Positions 56,200 to 64,000 of a stretch of 64,000 nt of DNA are shown here, piece after piece (position 1 is the stretch's first letter; each line of letters opens with the position of its first letter). The stretch is from Paraspadella gotoi (lineage: Eukaryota > Chaetognatha): NCBI GenBank assembly GCA_051294375.1, contig CM119270.1, forward strand, positions 2,030,486-2,094,485, given 5' to 3'. The notes under the pieces were generated by a model. That model was not told the origin of the DNA. It was given only the letters and a program-made list of their open reading frames with translations, and did not search any database. A program made the translations under genes and the position numbers.

Positions 56200-57212
56200 A
56201 CCATAAAGAAAAATAAATGAAGTAGATGTATATTTGAGTTAAGCCGTGGTGTGTGAAGAGTTGAAGGTTGTGCGTTGCCCGGTGCGTGATGTGTGGGTAT
56301 ATATCTCACTGTTTAACCTGGGATTGATGAGTGGTTACTGGTTACTAAGGGCCTGTGTGTTGTAGAGAGCGCGAAGAGAATTCGACAGAAGATCATACTT
56401 TGGAAATTATCCGCGTAAGAATCTTCATTTAGTCTTTAGTTTGTGTTTTTTGCCAACGTTTCGTCTTATTAATAAGTTTTAATGTTGTTTTAATAAGTTA
56501 GAAAATATTTTAAAATAAATACGATAAATTTATAAAGTAAAAACAAGTGTTGTATAACAGAGAGATCTTTAGGGAGTAGTATGTGAGTCGTTTGCCTAAA
56601 TCGCAATACTAATATCGAAGCCTGATCGTCGGCATGTCAGAAGGAGAAGATAGCTAAGAGGTGGCCGCGTGAACCCTAGTTCCAAACCGTTGAATCGCGG
56701 GTAGTGCGTGCTCGGAGGATCCGAGAGTCGGGGCGGCGGTAGTCGGCGGTGAATGCGCGTGAACGTGGGGAAGTCCGCATTCTTTAAGCGAGAGTCTCCG
56801 AAGAAGGCGCTGCGAGTGCGTGATACGTGAGGTGTCGTATATTCTCTTCGGCCTAACAAATCCAACCCTTCTGTGTATATGTCTTGATGTGTCTCGGGTA
56901 TTCTCGTGTTCTGGTGGGTGGCGTGAGAGTCCTTAATGTGGAGCGGCTGAAGGTTGTGTGAGCGTGGTGCCGAGGTAGGTCGTGTGAGAAGGTGTCGGAG
57001 TTGTGAAGAGGAAGTGCTCTCGGAGAGAGGGTGGGTGGCTCGGTGCGAGAGCTGTTGGGTGGCTCTTGGGGTGTTCTGGTAGAGTGCGAGTATATTCTCT
57101 GTCGTTATTCCGCGAAGTTAGAGACAAAGAATCTTCTCTCGTCTCGTCATCATAATCTATATTCACACGGAAAGAAAGAGTATGAGTTGAAAGCGCTGAA
57201 TGGAACCCGACC
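56200..57212. other. G/T-rich transition, nothing firm
   Basis: Plus strand is G-rich with GTGTG and GAGAG. Minus frames of 77-89 codons at 56596-57166 carry no recognised motif. Confidence 0.4.
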
Positions 57213-57838
57213 TCAATTCCGATTAAACAAAGAATGAGACAACGAGAACGGTGTTGAGCCCATGAAACGCATTCGACGGAAAAGTATCAGATGATATAGG
57301 CGGAGTGGAAGAGAGCCCGGTAGTCGATGCCATGTGGGCCGGGAAAGAGCGAGATGTGCCCGGAAGAGCGAAGATGAAAGAAAGTGTGTGTGACAATGTC
57401 CAAAGACGTTCGAATGTGACGGCGAGTAAAACCTGAGTGCGATGGGCAGAAATAGACGACGCAGATATGAAGATACGACGAAGAGTAGTGGCCATGCATG
57501 TAAACGCCAGAGAATGAGGAGTAGTGAGCGATGAAAGACCGTGTGGTGCGCGATGCCGAAGGTGAACGTGGCGAGGAGCGAAGCGAGAGCGAGCATCGCG
57601 AATGGAGAGAAGCGATAGGCAGTGCATGATGGTTGGCCAGAGGAGCCATCGCGGGATTGGAAGGGCGAAGAGCAGGAAGCAGTCCACCATGCGTGCACGG
57701 GGGATGACGAAGTAAATTGACGAGAAAGCCAACGAAAACGCTTTTCCCAAATCTTAAGGCTGAGAAAAAGCCAATGGACCACGTGTGGCCAACAACCATC
57801 AGCGCATATAAAGTGGAATCATCGCCAATAAGCCAACG
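57213..57838 (-). other. Stop-poor minus strand: all three frames open
   Basis: Three minus frames stay open for 175-196 codons over the same ~570-590 bp (Ser/Leu/His/Arg-rich). Simultaneous openness shows that strand composition (few T on the plus strand, hence few A in minus stop codons) is the cause, so none is called as a gene. A genuine antisense or plus-strand transcript cannot be excluded. Confidence 0.4.
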
Positions 57839-58069
57839 ATGACCATGGCCAATAAAGCCCATGATGACCCGTGGCAAGAACCCATCCCTTCATTTGGCAA
57901 CGAAAAGGATCACGCATCGATCACGGTGAATCAAAAATGTCCTCGATCACCAAATCATTTGACGAAGATCGACCAGAAACCTACTTTCATTTGGTACGAA
58001 AAATCACTCACCCATGAACAACGACGGCGACAAACAAGAAATGGACCTCACAGATTTTCAATCACGTGA
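57839..58069 (+). CDS. Coding candidate, part 1 of a three-frame chain
   Basis: ATG 57839, open for 76 codons to TGA at 58067. Hydrophilic (N-K-A-H-D-D-P-W-Q-E-P). It overlaps the next frame by 56 bases. The upstream sequence 57790-57860 repeats 'ccaataa' and 'catgatga' phrases, so part may be old tandem repeat. No family recognised. Confidence 0.25.
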   Translation: MTMANKAHDDPWQEPIPSFGNEKDHASITVNQKCPRSPNHLTKIDQKPTFIWYEKSLTHEQRRRQTRNGPHRFSIT

Positions 58070-58370
58070 TTCCCGCAACCGTTTCAGGGGTTGGTCTCAT
58101 CCAAAAGACGATGGCTCATCTTTCCCATCATCGAGTGGAGGCTCATTCTTTCATCCATTCATGACGTACTGCCATAGCCCGACGCCCATCATCATCAGAC
58201 TTCGGGCCAATCGTCAAAAATCGGGCATGATCGGGCATCACTTCGCAGGTCTCGTCGCTCGAATGGAGGTCCGCCAGCCATGTCAATCAAACCAGTGCAA
58301 CCATGCCGAAACCTCCAAGCATTCCCAACTCTACCACGGGGCACCATGCCGACATCTCTCACAACCATGA
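58014..58370 (+). CDS. Coding candidate, part 2 of a three-frame chain
   Basis: ATG 58014, 118 codons to TGA 58368. Composition is protein-like and hydrophilic (N-N-D-G-D-K-Q-E-M-D-L-T-D-F-Q, then a Ser/Gly/His-rich middle with C-H-S-P and a Cys/His-containing tail). Its frame is +1 relative to part 1. No zinc-binding spacing I would trust. Unrecognised. Confidence 0.3.
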   Translation: MNNDGDKQEMDLTDFQSRDSRNRFRGWSHPKDDGSSFPSSSGGSFFHPFMTYCHSPTPIIIRLRANRQKSGMIGHHFAGLVARMEVRQPCQSNQCNHAETSKHSQLYHGAPCRHLSQP

Positions 58371-58680
58371 AATGAATTCAACCGGGACAGCATCGGTGCT
58401 ATCCTCCAAGCATGGTAATACGGACCAGCATGCTGCATCTCCAGCACCGAGGCATCATCATCACCAACAAGCGAGACCTTCCTCTACCTCCTCCTCTTCC
58501 TCTTCCTCCTCCCTCACCTCCTCCGCCCATTGCGTCTTCCAATTGCGGCTATCGCCCTTTTCGACACGCAGGCGGAATGCCCCGAGCACCGCGGAGCCCG
58601 AATACGCTAGCAGTAAGGCGATACTGCGGAAATCTCCAAAGGATATAAATGCTGCGATGGATGCCGCCAAAGTAGACTGA
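58231..58680 (+). CDS. Coding candidate, part 3: Ser/Thr/His-rich, ~149 codons
   Basis: Open from just after a TGA at 58228 to TGA 58678; first ATG 58303. An acceptor-like 'cacttcgcag' ends at 58248, from which an exon would run in frame (V-S-S-L-E-W-R-S-A-S). The middle has H-H-H-H-Q-Q and a Ser run from a TCC array (58479-58520). The C-terminus R-K-S-P-K-D-I-N-A-A-M-D-A-A-K-V-D is the most protein-like segment in the window. A disordered regulatory-type protein would fit, but no family is recognised. The relation to parts 1-2 (intron, frameshift or chance) is unresolved. Confidence 0.35.
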   Translation, partial: SGITSQVSSLEWRSASHVNQTSATMPKPPSIPNSTTGHHADISHNHEMNSTGTASVLSSKHGNTDQHAASPAPRHHHHQQARPSSTSSSSSSSSLTSSAHCVFQLRLSPFSTRRRNAPSTAEPEYASSKAILRKSPKDINAAMDAAKVD

Positions 58681-58737
58681 AGCGTACTGCTACAAGCAGA
58701 CGAACAGTTGAAAGGATACGTGGCATAGTCAAAGAAA

Positions 58738-58833
58738 GAAGAAAGAAGAAGAAGAAGAAAAAAAAAGAAAGAAAGAAAGAAAGAAAGAGAAAAGAAACAG
58801 AGATGAGTCAGAGTTAATATTTCATGAAAGGAA

Positions 58834-58882
<49 letters not shown>

Positions 58883-58916
58883 AGAGAGAAGAGATGAGAG
58901 AGAGGAGAAAGAGAGA
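58738..58916 (+). repeat. AAG/AAAG and GA microsatellites
   Basis: AAG/AAAG at 58738-58790. GA tract 58836-58916. Confidence 0.9.
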
Positions 58917-58995
58917 AGCATAGCCTGTAATTGTTTATACAAACACTATCTACCTTCTCCTACCTCCTCTTCCTCCTTACCTCCTCTTATCCAGG

Positions 58996-59237
58996 AGGCT
59001 TCAACTACCCAGTCAGGTGGAAAAAGGCATTGTTGCGGTTGTCCGTCAATCGCTGGCGTCGACTGTCGCCCCCTCTGCCCCGCCAGCGACCATCTGTCGC
59101 CACAAAAGCATTCGCGCATGCTACACGTACCAACCCGCACTCTCATCATCCGGCTCAACGGATGTTGGATCGAAGCCCAGGCGTGAGGGAGACGTTCCGG
59201 AGTTTAAAGGTGACAGGCGGTGCAGATGGGTAAAATA
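58996..59237 (+). CDS. Possible exon, frame undecided
   Basis: After a 'cctcttatccag' acceptor-like site (58984-58995) all three plus frames are open, ending at 59184, 59231 and 59236. One has H-C-C-G-C-P and C-R-P-L-C-P. Another ends G-S-K-P-R-R-E-G-D-V-P-E-F-K-G-D-R-R-C-R-W. The GC-rich patch is sharply bounded by AT-rich sequence, as exons often are. No family recognised. Confidence 0.25.
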
Positions 59238-59538
59238 GGTTTGTAATATATAATGCTAAAAAAAGATTATTCTTAAATTTTGATACATGAATACATTTTA
59301 GTGGGTATAAGCAAACCTAGTATAAATAAAGGACTGCCCGAAAATTGTTAGTTTGTCTTTTAAAATGTAACTCAAATCTGTGCCAAATTCCCTCATTTAC
59401 ATGTTAAATGTACATAAATATAATATTAAAAAAAATTATATTCAGTCTTGTTTCCTTCTTGATATTTGCTTCTCTTTTATGCTCGTGAATTACTTCTCAT
59501 GAATTTAACTTTTTAACTTAGTAAATTTAAAACAATAA
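59238..59538. other. AT-rich sequence, nothing recognised
   Basis: No gene, RNA or element recognised. Confidence 0.5.
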
Positions 59539-59778
59539 TAACTCTTTCTTCATTCTATTTCTGATATTCATTCCCCTATTACCTTTCCTCTCTTTCTCCG
59601 TTCCTCCTCCTCTTCCTCCTCCTCCTCCTCATCCCCTCCTCCTCCACCTCCCAGTGCTGCGAATGAGTTCTGGCATGTCCACGTGCCCCGAGAAACCTGC
59701 GGCACACCCTTCAAGGATCTGGTTTCAACCGACTCGACTCTGTACCGTGAAGTCCGCTTCCCTTCCAGCGCCAAATGA
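59539..59778 (+). CDS. Coding candidate, Ser/Pro run then ordinary C-terminus
   Basis: The frame is open from about 59539 to TGA 59776. The first half is Ser then Pro from CCT repeats (59605-59655). The last ~40 codons read A-N-E-F-W-H-V-H-V-P-R-E-T-C-G-T-P-F and D-L-V-S-T-D-S-T-L-Y-R-E-V-R-F-P, which is not low complexity. 'cacctcccag' at 59646-59655 could be a splice acceptor. The minus strand is open for 68 codons with a possible donor at its end. No family recognised. Confidence 0.3.
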
Positions 59779-60002
59779 TTTGCCTTCTCGTTGCTACGAG
59801 GAGGAAAGATGAGGAGAGACGAGAAAGAGCGGGAATATTACGACGAGAAAGAAGGTGATGACCATTGAACGACAAATGACATGACTTGGAACGATGACAT
59901 GGGAATTATGTATCTACAGGATATTATGAATCTGTATGATATGCGACAAGGGGATTCACGTAATTGATTAAAAAAAAGTATAACTATTGTTTTATAAATA
60001 TC

Positions 60003-60225
60003 ATGAAATTGGTACAACAATATGAAAAATTCATCTATTTATTTATTAAATAAGCTATCTTCGCCTCTGACTTTAGGACGTTCTTGGGTTGGTTCTAAGG
60101 TCTCCATTCACCCTCTTACAATGATAATTGAAATAGCATGATCCCCTGCAGCCTTGCAATCAAGCATGCTTTCCTTTACTCCCAGAGTAACTCGCCTCAC
60201 CTATCATGAAGTGATATTAATGTCT
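60003..60225 (+). repeat. R2 repeat, diverged, near full length
   Basis: 'tcatgaaattggtacaac', 'aataagctatctt', 'ctgactttagg', 'gccttgcaatcaag' and 'tttactcccagag' in order. Confidence 0.75.
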
Positions 60226-60554
60226 TCATTGTATTAAAATATTAAGAATAAAATATTATCACAAATGTTGTCGTTATTGTTTCATTTAAATAATTTAGAC
60301 GGGATTAACGTTTCAAAAGAAACGTCAAGAATATTATATTGATCAAAATTCTACTTTACAATAACTAATAATACTTCAAGCTAAAAACATAACAATTACA
60401 CAATACCCTACAGGAAAATGCAGCCCTTGCATTACAAATGGAGAATACGAAAAAAGAACAGTCTGAATAGAAAACGTATAAGGCGAAAGAGAGAAATTGT
60501 CACGAGAGGAAGATCTAGACGCTGGATCGAAGCGGCTTTGAGAAGATGTTGTAC
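60226..60554. other. AT-rich sequence, nothing recognised
   Basis: No gene, RNA or element recognised. Confidence 0.5.
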
Positions 60555-60835
60555 TAGAGGTGAGAGCGGTCGTCGGTCGGGTCGGTCGGTGTCGGCGTCG
60601 TCTGGTCAGCGTCGGTCGGTCGGTCGGTCGGGTGGTCGTCGGTCGGTCGGTCGCGCTCGTCGTCCGGTCGGTCGTCGGTCGTCGGTCGGTCGGTCGGTCC
60701 GGTCGGCGGTCCGGTCGTCGTCGGTCGGTCGGACCAGGTCTGGATCGGATCGGTCGGATCGGTCCGGTGTCGGGTTCAGTCTTGTCGGTCGGACGTCGCG
60801 CGGTCGGTCGTCGTCGGTCGTTTTCTCGGTCGGTT
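60555..60835 (+). repeat. GGTC/GTCG tetranucleotide array, ~280 bp
   Basis: TCGG and TCGGTCGTCGG units with interruptions, the reverse complement of the GACC array inside family M. No M terminal repeats flank it. Frames of 107 and 172 codons on both strands (Arg/Ser/Val or Arg/Pro/Thr/Asp) come from the repeat. Confidence 0.9.
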
Positions 60836-61070
60836 TTTGCAATCCTGGATCTTTCTATAGTATTGTATATATTAAGTATATGATTTTGATTCATGGAAAT
60901 CTTAGTGTATATATAATAGTGTATATTAATGGTTAATTTTTAATAATAATTAATGATGATTAATAACAATTACATTAATCTTAGACGTTGCGCTTAATGC
61001 AAAGAAGCCAGATGTTGTCGCAAAGGAAAAAAATGTGAAAAATGTGTTGTTTATTTGTTTTTTACCCTTT
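60836..61070. other. AT-rich sequence, nothing recognised
   Basis: TAATAATTAATGATGATTAAT-like phrases only. Confidence 0.5.
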
Positions 61071-61215
61071 TTACTTTTTCTTTCTTTCTTCTTCTTCCTT
61101 CTTTCTTTCTTTCTGTTTTTCTTCTGTTCTTTCTTTCTTTTCGCATCAATTTATATATATTTAATCCGCTTCCTTCTCCCTCTCTCCCTCCCTTCCACTC
61201 GCTCTCTCTCCTCCC
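61071..61215 (+). repeat. TTTC and CTCC tracts
   Basis: TTTC/TTC units 61073-61142. CTCC/TCTC 61172-61220. Confidence 0.85.
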
Positions 61216-61431
61216 TCTCACAAAATTTCCACCTCTTTCACGATCAAACTTTCCGGCGTCACATTTTTGTGGCAGATCGGTTTATCTGTCGAGGGAAATT
61301 GGTGGAGGATGAACAAGACGCAGAGGCGGTATTTGCAATATATGAGTGGAGAGATGATGAGAGAGAGAATATATGAATATATGAGATATTTGGGATGATA
61401 TTACAAACCTGCATGATCTATTTTCCAGATG

Positions 61432-61605
61432 TCAACTCCCCAATTCCGACGAAGTTTGGTTTGGAATCGACAATTCATTTTGGGGATCCAAAAACGAAAC
61501 TTCTTTCCTGCAAAAACTCACCGTTTGTATTTTTCACTACCTTCTTCATACTATTACTATCTTGTTATCTGTGGAATACACGCCCGTTAACCATTTAATC
61601 CTTTA
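61432..61605 (+). CDS. Possible exon, all three frames open
   Basis: 'ctattttccag' ends at 61430, a strong acceptor-like site directly followed by ATG (61431). From it one frame reads M-S-T-P-Q-F-R-R-S-L-V-W-N to TAA. The second (from 61395) runs 67 codons. The third, ending about 61605, has D-E-V-W-F-G-I-D-N-S-F-W-G-S-K-N-E-T. Only one can be real. No family recognised. Confidence 0.25.
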
Positions 61606-61649
61606 ATATCATAGTAATTTCTAACCAGATAATATAAAGTTTTAAAAAC

Positions 61650-61830
61650 TTTCCTTTCACCAGCCTTTCCAAACCATTGCCTGCTCACTTCCCCCCGTTT
61701 GATTCCCCGGCAAAACTATCCACCAAATGCTCATTCGGCGTACGCTAACATGTCTCCGGCCCGAAGAGGAAAAGTCATCGTTTTCGTTCAGCGGCTTTGT
61801 CAGAAGCGACGTTGAAGAAATCTAGACTTG
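61650..61830 (+). repeat. Diverged direct repeat, copy 1 (partner 62925-63090)
   Basis: Shares with the partner 'ccaaaccat', 'ttgattcc', 'caaaa' and 'atgctcattcg' in the same order and spacing. Each has a short frame starting at that ATG (M-L-I-R ...), 32 codons here and 48 in the partner. Confidence 0.5.
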
Positions 61831-61926
61831 TATTCAGGAGTTTGAGAGAAATAAAACTGCTTTAATTAATTAGTTATTTATTCTATATTTCTTTGAAAAA
61901 ATCTTCCTTTCCAATGATTGTTTTAA

Positions 61927-62139
61927 TTGCCTTCCTTCGTTCGATCACAGCCTCCCACACAAAGAGCCCCCATTTTGAGCGACCACTTTTGTGATTCTGA
62001 CGACAAACCACCAACAAATGTGCATTTTGAAATCACTAAAATGTCTTTGGCAAAGAAAGGAAAACGTCTCATTTCATTATGGTCCTTGGTCAAAGTAGGT
62101 GAAATTCGATATTTCTCTTTCAAAAGATTAAAAAAATAA
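61927..62139 (+). CDS. Coding candidate, 70 codons, unrecognised
   Basis: 'cgttcgatcacag' at 61938-61950 is acceptor-like. The frame continues through Q-R-A-P-I-L-S-D-H-F-C-D-S-D-D-K-P-P-T to K-K-G-K-R-L-I-S-L-W-S-L-V-K and stops at TAA 62137. The first 50 residues are well mixed in composition. A minus frame of 94 codons overlaps. No family recognised. Confidence 0.28.
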   Translation: MPSFVRSQPPTQRAPILSDHFCDSDDKPPTNVHFEITKMSLAKKGKRLISLWSLVKVGEIRYFSFKRLKK

Positions 62140-62500
62140 TTATAAAATACTAAAATAAACCATTTTTCTCTCAAACAGGGTGAATAGTTGCACATAAGAA
62201 TACTCACATGTGTGATAAATAAAAACCAAACACATCTAAATTTCCTTCAAAATTAAACAATGTGAAGCAAAAGTTAAGGAAAAAGATATATTGTCCATCA
62301 GGAATATGTAAACCAGTAATTGACTTATTATTTTTTTTATTATATTTGAAATGTTTATGTAAATTTGATTTGTAAATACTATGTATATGTCATTTTTTAC
62401 ATGTATATGTACAAAAACGTAACCATTGTAGTTCTAAACAATTTAGGTATATTTCTGTTTTTTATTCACTTTAGGGTTTAAATAGGTATGATTTGTTATT
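62140..62500. other. AT-rich sequence; minus-strand AATAAA at its right end
   Basis: The minus-strand reading of about 62459-62464 is AATAAA, roughly 40 bp beyond the stop of the minus candidate exon 62502-62642. Confidence 0.4.
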
Positions 62501-62501
62501 T

Positions 62502-62642
62502 TTAATTACGCAGCTTCAAACAATGTTTCCGCACTCTTTCTGTCCTGGTCTGGTGATTCAAATAGCAAGACTCAGCAAACAATTTGGCATTGCAAATGTT
62601 TGGCTTAGCGGAAAAAGCCAGATCACTAATGGGTTGGCATGA
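62502..62642 (-). CDS. Possible terminal coding exon, 46 codons, unrecognised
   Basis: On the minus strand a pyrimidine-rich run and 'ttgttcttggcag' end at 62643. The exon then reads S-C-Q-P-I-S-D-L-A-F-S-A-K-P in a single uninterrupted frame, has four cysteines and a basic C-terminus (R-V-R-K-H-C-L-K-L-R-N), and stops with TAA at 62502. AATAAA follows about 40 bp later on the same strand. Acceptor, open frame, stop and poly(A) signal are all in the right order, which makes this the best-supported exon in the window. The plus strand also has acceptor- and donor-like sites (62513, 62659) but no frame open between them. No family recognised; upstream exons not found. Confidence 0.35.
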   Translation of the reverse strand, partial: SCQPISDLAFSAKPNICNAKLFAESCYLNHQTRTERVRKHCLKLRN

Positions 62643-62924
62643 CTGCCAAGAACAAAATGTAAGTTATTTTTATCATTTAACCAAAATAATCTTGTTTTAC
62701 CATTATTGATCCTATTCTGTATTGGGTCATTCAAAAAATAACAGGGTGGCAAAAAATCACCAAAGATACCAGCCTTTGTGGCGGACAATCACAACTCATT
62801 CTAATACGGTGCTTATTAAATGAAGGAACGTGTAAAAACAAAGAATTATCTTTAACATCAACACGTTGATTGCAAACCATGTAAGTAAATCAAGGTTGAT
62901 ATGTAACTATAAGTTTTAAATTTA

Positions 62925-63090
62925 TCTTTCCTTACTTTTCGTAATACCTGCCAAACCATCTGCCCGTCACTTCGGCCCATTTTGATTCCACCCAAAATTT
63001 TCCAACAATGCTCATTCGCTCAGCAATTCTCGCGCTAGAAGAAATATCATTCTTCCGTTCACGACACTTTCAAAGGCTCGTAATGCCGCA
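62925..63090 (+). repeat. Diverged direct repeat, copy 2 (partner 61650-61830)
   Basis: See the partner. Spacing between copies is about 1.28 kb. Similarity is clear for ~80 bp upstream of and through 'atgctcattcg', then fades. Confidence 0.5.
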
Positions 63091-63150
63091 ATTCCATACG
63101 CTAATTATCTTACCATCTCTAAAAACCCCAATTCATCATAAAACTGTGAC

Positions 63151-63261
63151 ATGAAATTCAACGATCACGAGCATGGACATACCGATCTCTCTCCTTTGGA
63201 ATCAAAAATGTCACGAATAAGAATGCGCATCAAAACGTCTCATACGACTTTACCGCGATAA
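63151..63261 (+). CDS. Short ORF, 36 codons
   Basis: ATG 63151, TAA 63259. Hydrophilic, with N-D-H-E-H-G-H-T-D-L-S-P-L-E-S-K followed by a basic stretch (R-I-R-M-R-I-K). Too short to identify; no splice sites decide it. Confidence 0.15.
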   Translation: MKFNDHEHGHTDLSPLESKMSRIRMRIKTSHTTLPR

Positions 63262-63480
63262 TCAATGCTGCTTTTAAATTATCCTTCTTACTCTATTTTC
63301 AATTATTTTAATTTAAAAACTATTCCAAATACGTCTCGTGTAAAACACACTCCATAATTAGCATCACCTTTCACGGGAATTATTAGCATAATTTCCGATG
63401 CAATTGATTTGAATTACTGTTGATTAGTTTCTATTTGCCTTTGTCAGTTTTTTTTTATTTGATATAACTTTTTTGTATAC

Positions 63481-63681
63481 ATGATTTCCCAGATGTACAA
63501 TGACGATAACGCACGCCCACTTCACTGCCGCGCTACAATTCGTTCATTGCACAAATATCGCAAAAACACACGTTTCGTTCAATCTTTGACGGAACTTGAT
63601 CACATGGTTGCTGTATCCTACGATGATAAGTTATTTTCTCGGATTCGTTGTAATATTACTACTATAATGTTTTCCCCCTGA
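63481..63681 (+). CDS. Coding candidate, 66 codons, unrecognised
   Basis: 'gatttcccag' followed directly by ATG (63493) resembles an acceptor plus start. The frame reads M-Y-N-D-D-N-A-R-P-L-H-C-R and H-K-Y-R-K-N-T-R-F-V-Q-S-L-T-E-L-D-H-M to TGA 63679. The minus strand also has a Cys-rich open segment (V-C-F-C-D-I-C-A). No family recognised. Confidence 0.25.
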   Translation: MISQMYNDDNARPLHCRATIRSLHKYRKNTRFVQSLTELDHMVAVSYDDKLFSRIRCNITTIMFSP

Positions 63682-63799
63682 AAGACCATACTGTTTCACT
63701 CTCGATTGTACCATTATCTTATCGATTAAATGTCAATGAAAAATCCTGGGTTGAGCAAGAAAATTTTTTCTATAAGACCAAGTACAGTAGCGCACAAAG

Positions 63800-63930
63800 G
63801 AGAATAACGCGAGAAAGCATGAGGGGGGGAGAGAGTAGGGGCAGGGAAGGGCTCCCTGGTTCTGGAAGAGGGAATTGAAATTAGCGAAGCGGGAAGAGGA
63901 GGAAGAGGAAAGAGGCGAGAGATGAGGGGA
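63800..63930 (+). repeat. Purine-rich tract
   Basis: GGGAGAGAG and GAGGAAGAGG runs near the right window edge. Confidence 0.8.
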
Positions 63931-64000
63931 AGGAATATATCTGGCTGTGAAGGGATTAAGGGATTAAAGCTTTGACGTTTAAAATCGAGAACCAGAAAAA

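Noticed and set aside
60376-60936. 172-codon frames on both strands
   Set aside because: Arg/Pro/Thr/Asp and Arg/Ser/Val readings of the GGTC/GTCG tetranucleotide array.

Overview
This window looks like nuclear DNA from a large, repeat-rich animal genome, probably a marine invertebrate. I cannot name the species. The reasons are the AT-rich background, very dense GA/TC, TTTTC and CGT/GAC microsatellites, families of short dispersed non-autonomous elements, GT-AG-like splice context around short open segments, and no bacterial-type gene packing. I did not recognise any protein family, rRNA, tRNA gene or CRISPR array. Most long open frames here are simple repeats read as Ser/Leu, Phe, Glu/Arg, Asp or Val runs and are not genes.

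Layout. About 0-15.1 kb holds two copies of one ~3.3 kb block (1-3190 and 11608-14946), with purine tracts, triplet arrays and a SINE-like tandem repeat (9781-10531) between them. About 15.1-26 kb is a gap-rich stretch dominated by a >1 kb TTTTC array and other microsatellites. From 26.09 to 42.67 kb, one ~8.3 kb block occurs twice head to tail. The second copy is peppered with single-base indels, and it supplies sequence where the first copy has N gaps. That pattern suggests a noisy gap fill or an unmerged duplicate rather than biology. About 43.15-64 kb is mostly single-copy and less repetitive. It is the only part with plausible short exons, listed here as low-confidence candidates.

Mobile DNA. 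Two short families recur. Family M is a MITE-like element of about 0.29-0.5 kb with terminal inverted repeats close to GTTGCGCCGC(G)AGTACT and internal CATGA and GACC microsatellites of very different lengths. I count four insertions (seven copies with the duplications). Family R2 is a ~280 bp element carrying GAAATTGGTACAACC near one end, seen ten or more times in both orientations. A third repeat, R3, has box A/box B-like tRNA promoter motifs.

No cooperating gene system can be defended. The best leads are family M, the structure of the duplicated and gap-filled assembly, the enrichment of ACG/CGT triplet arrays, and a handful of possible exons at 43-46, 53.8-54.2, 57.8-59.8 and 61.4-63.7 kb that need transcript evidence.
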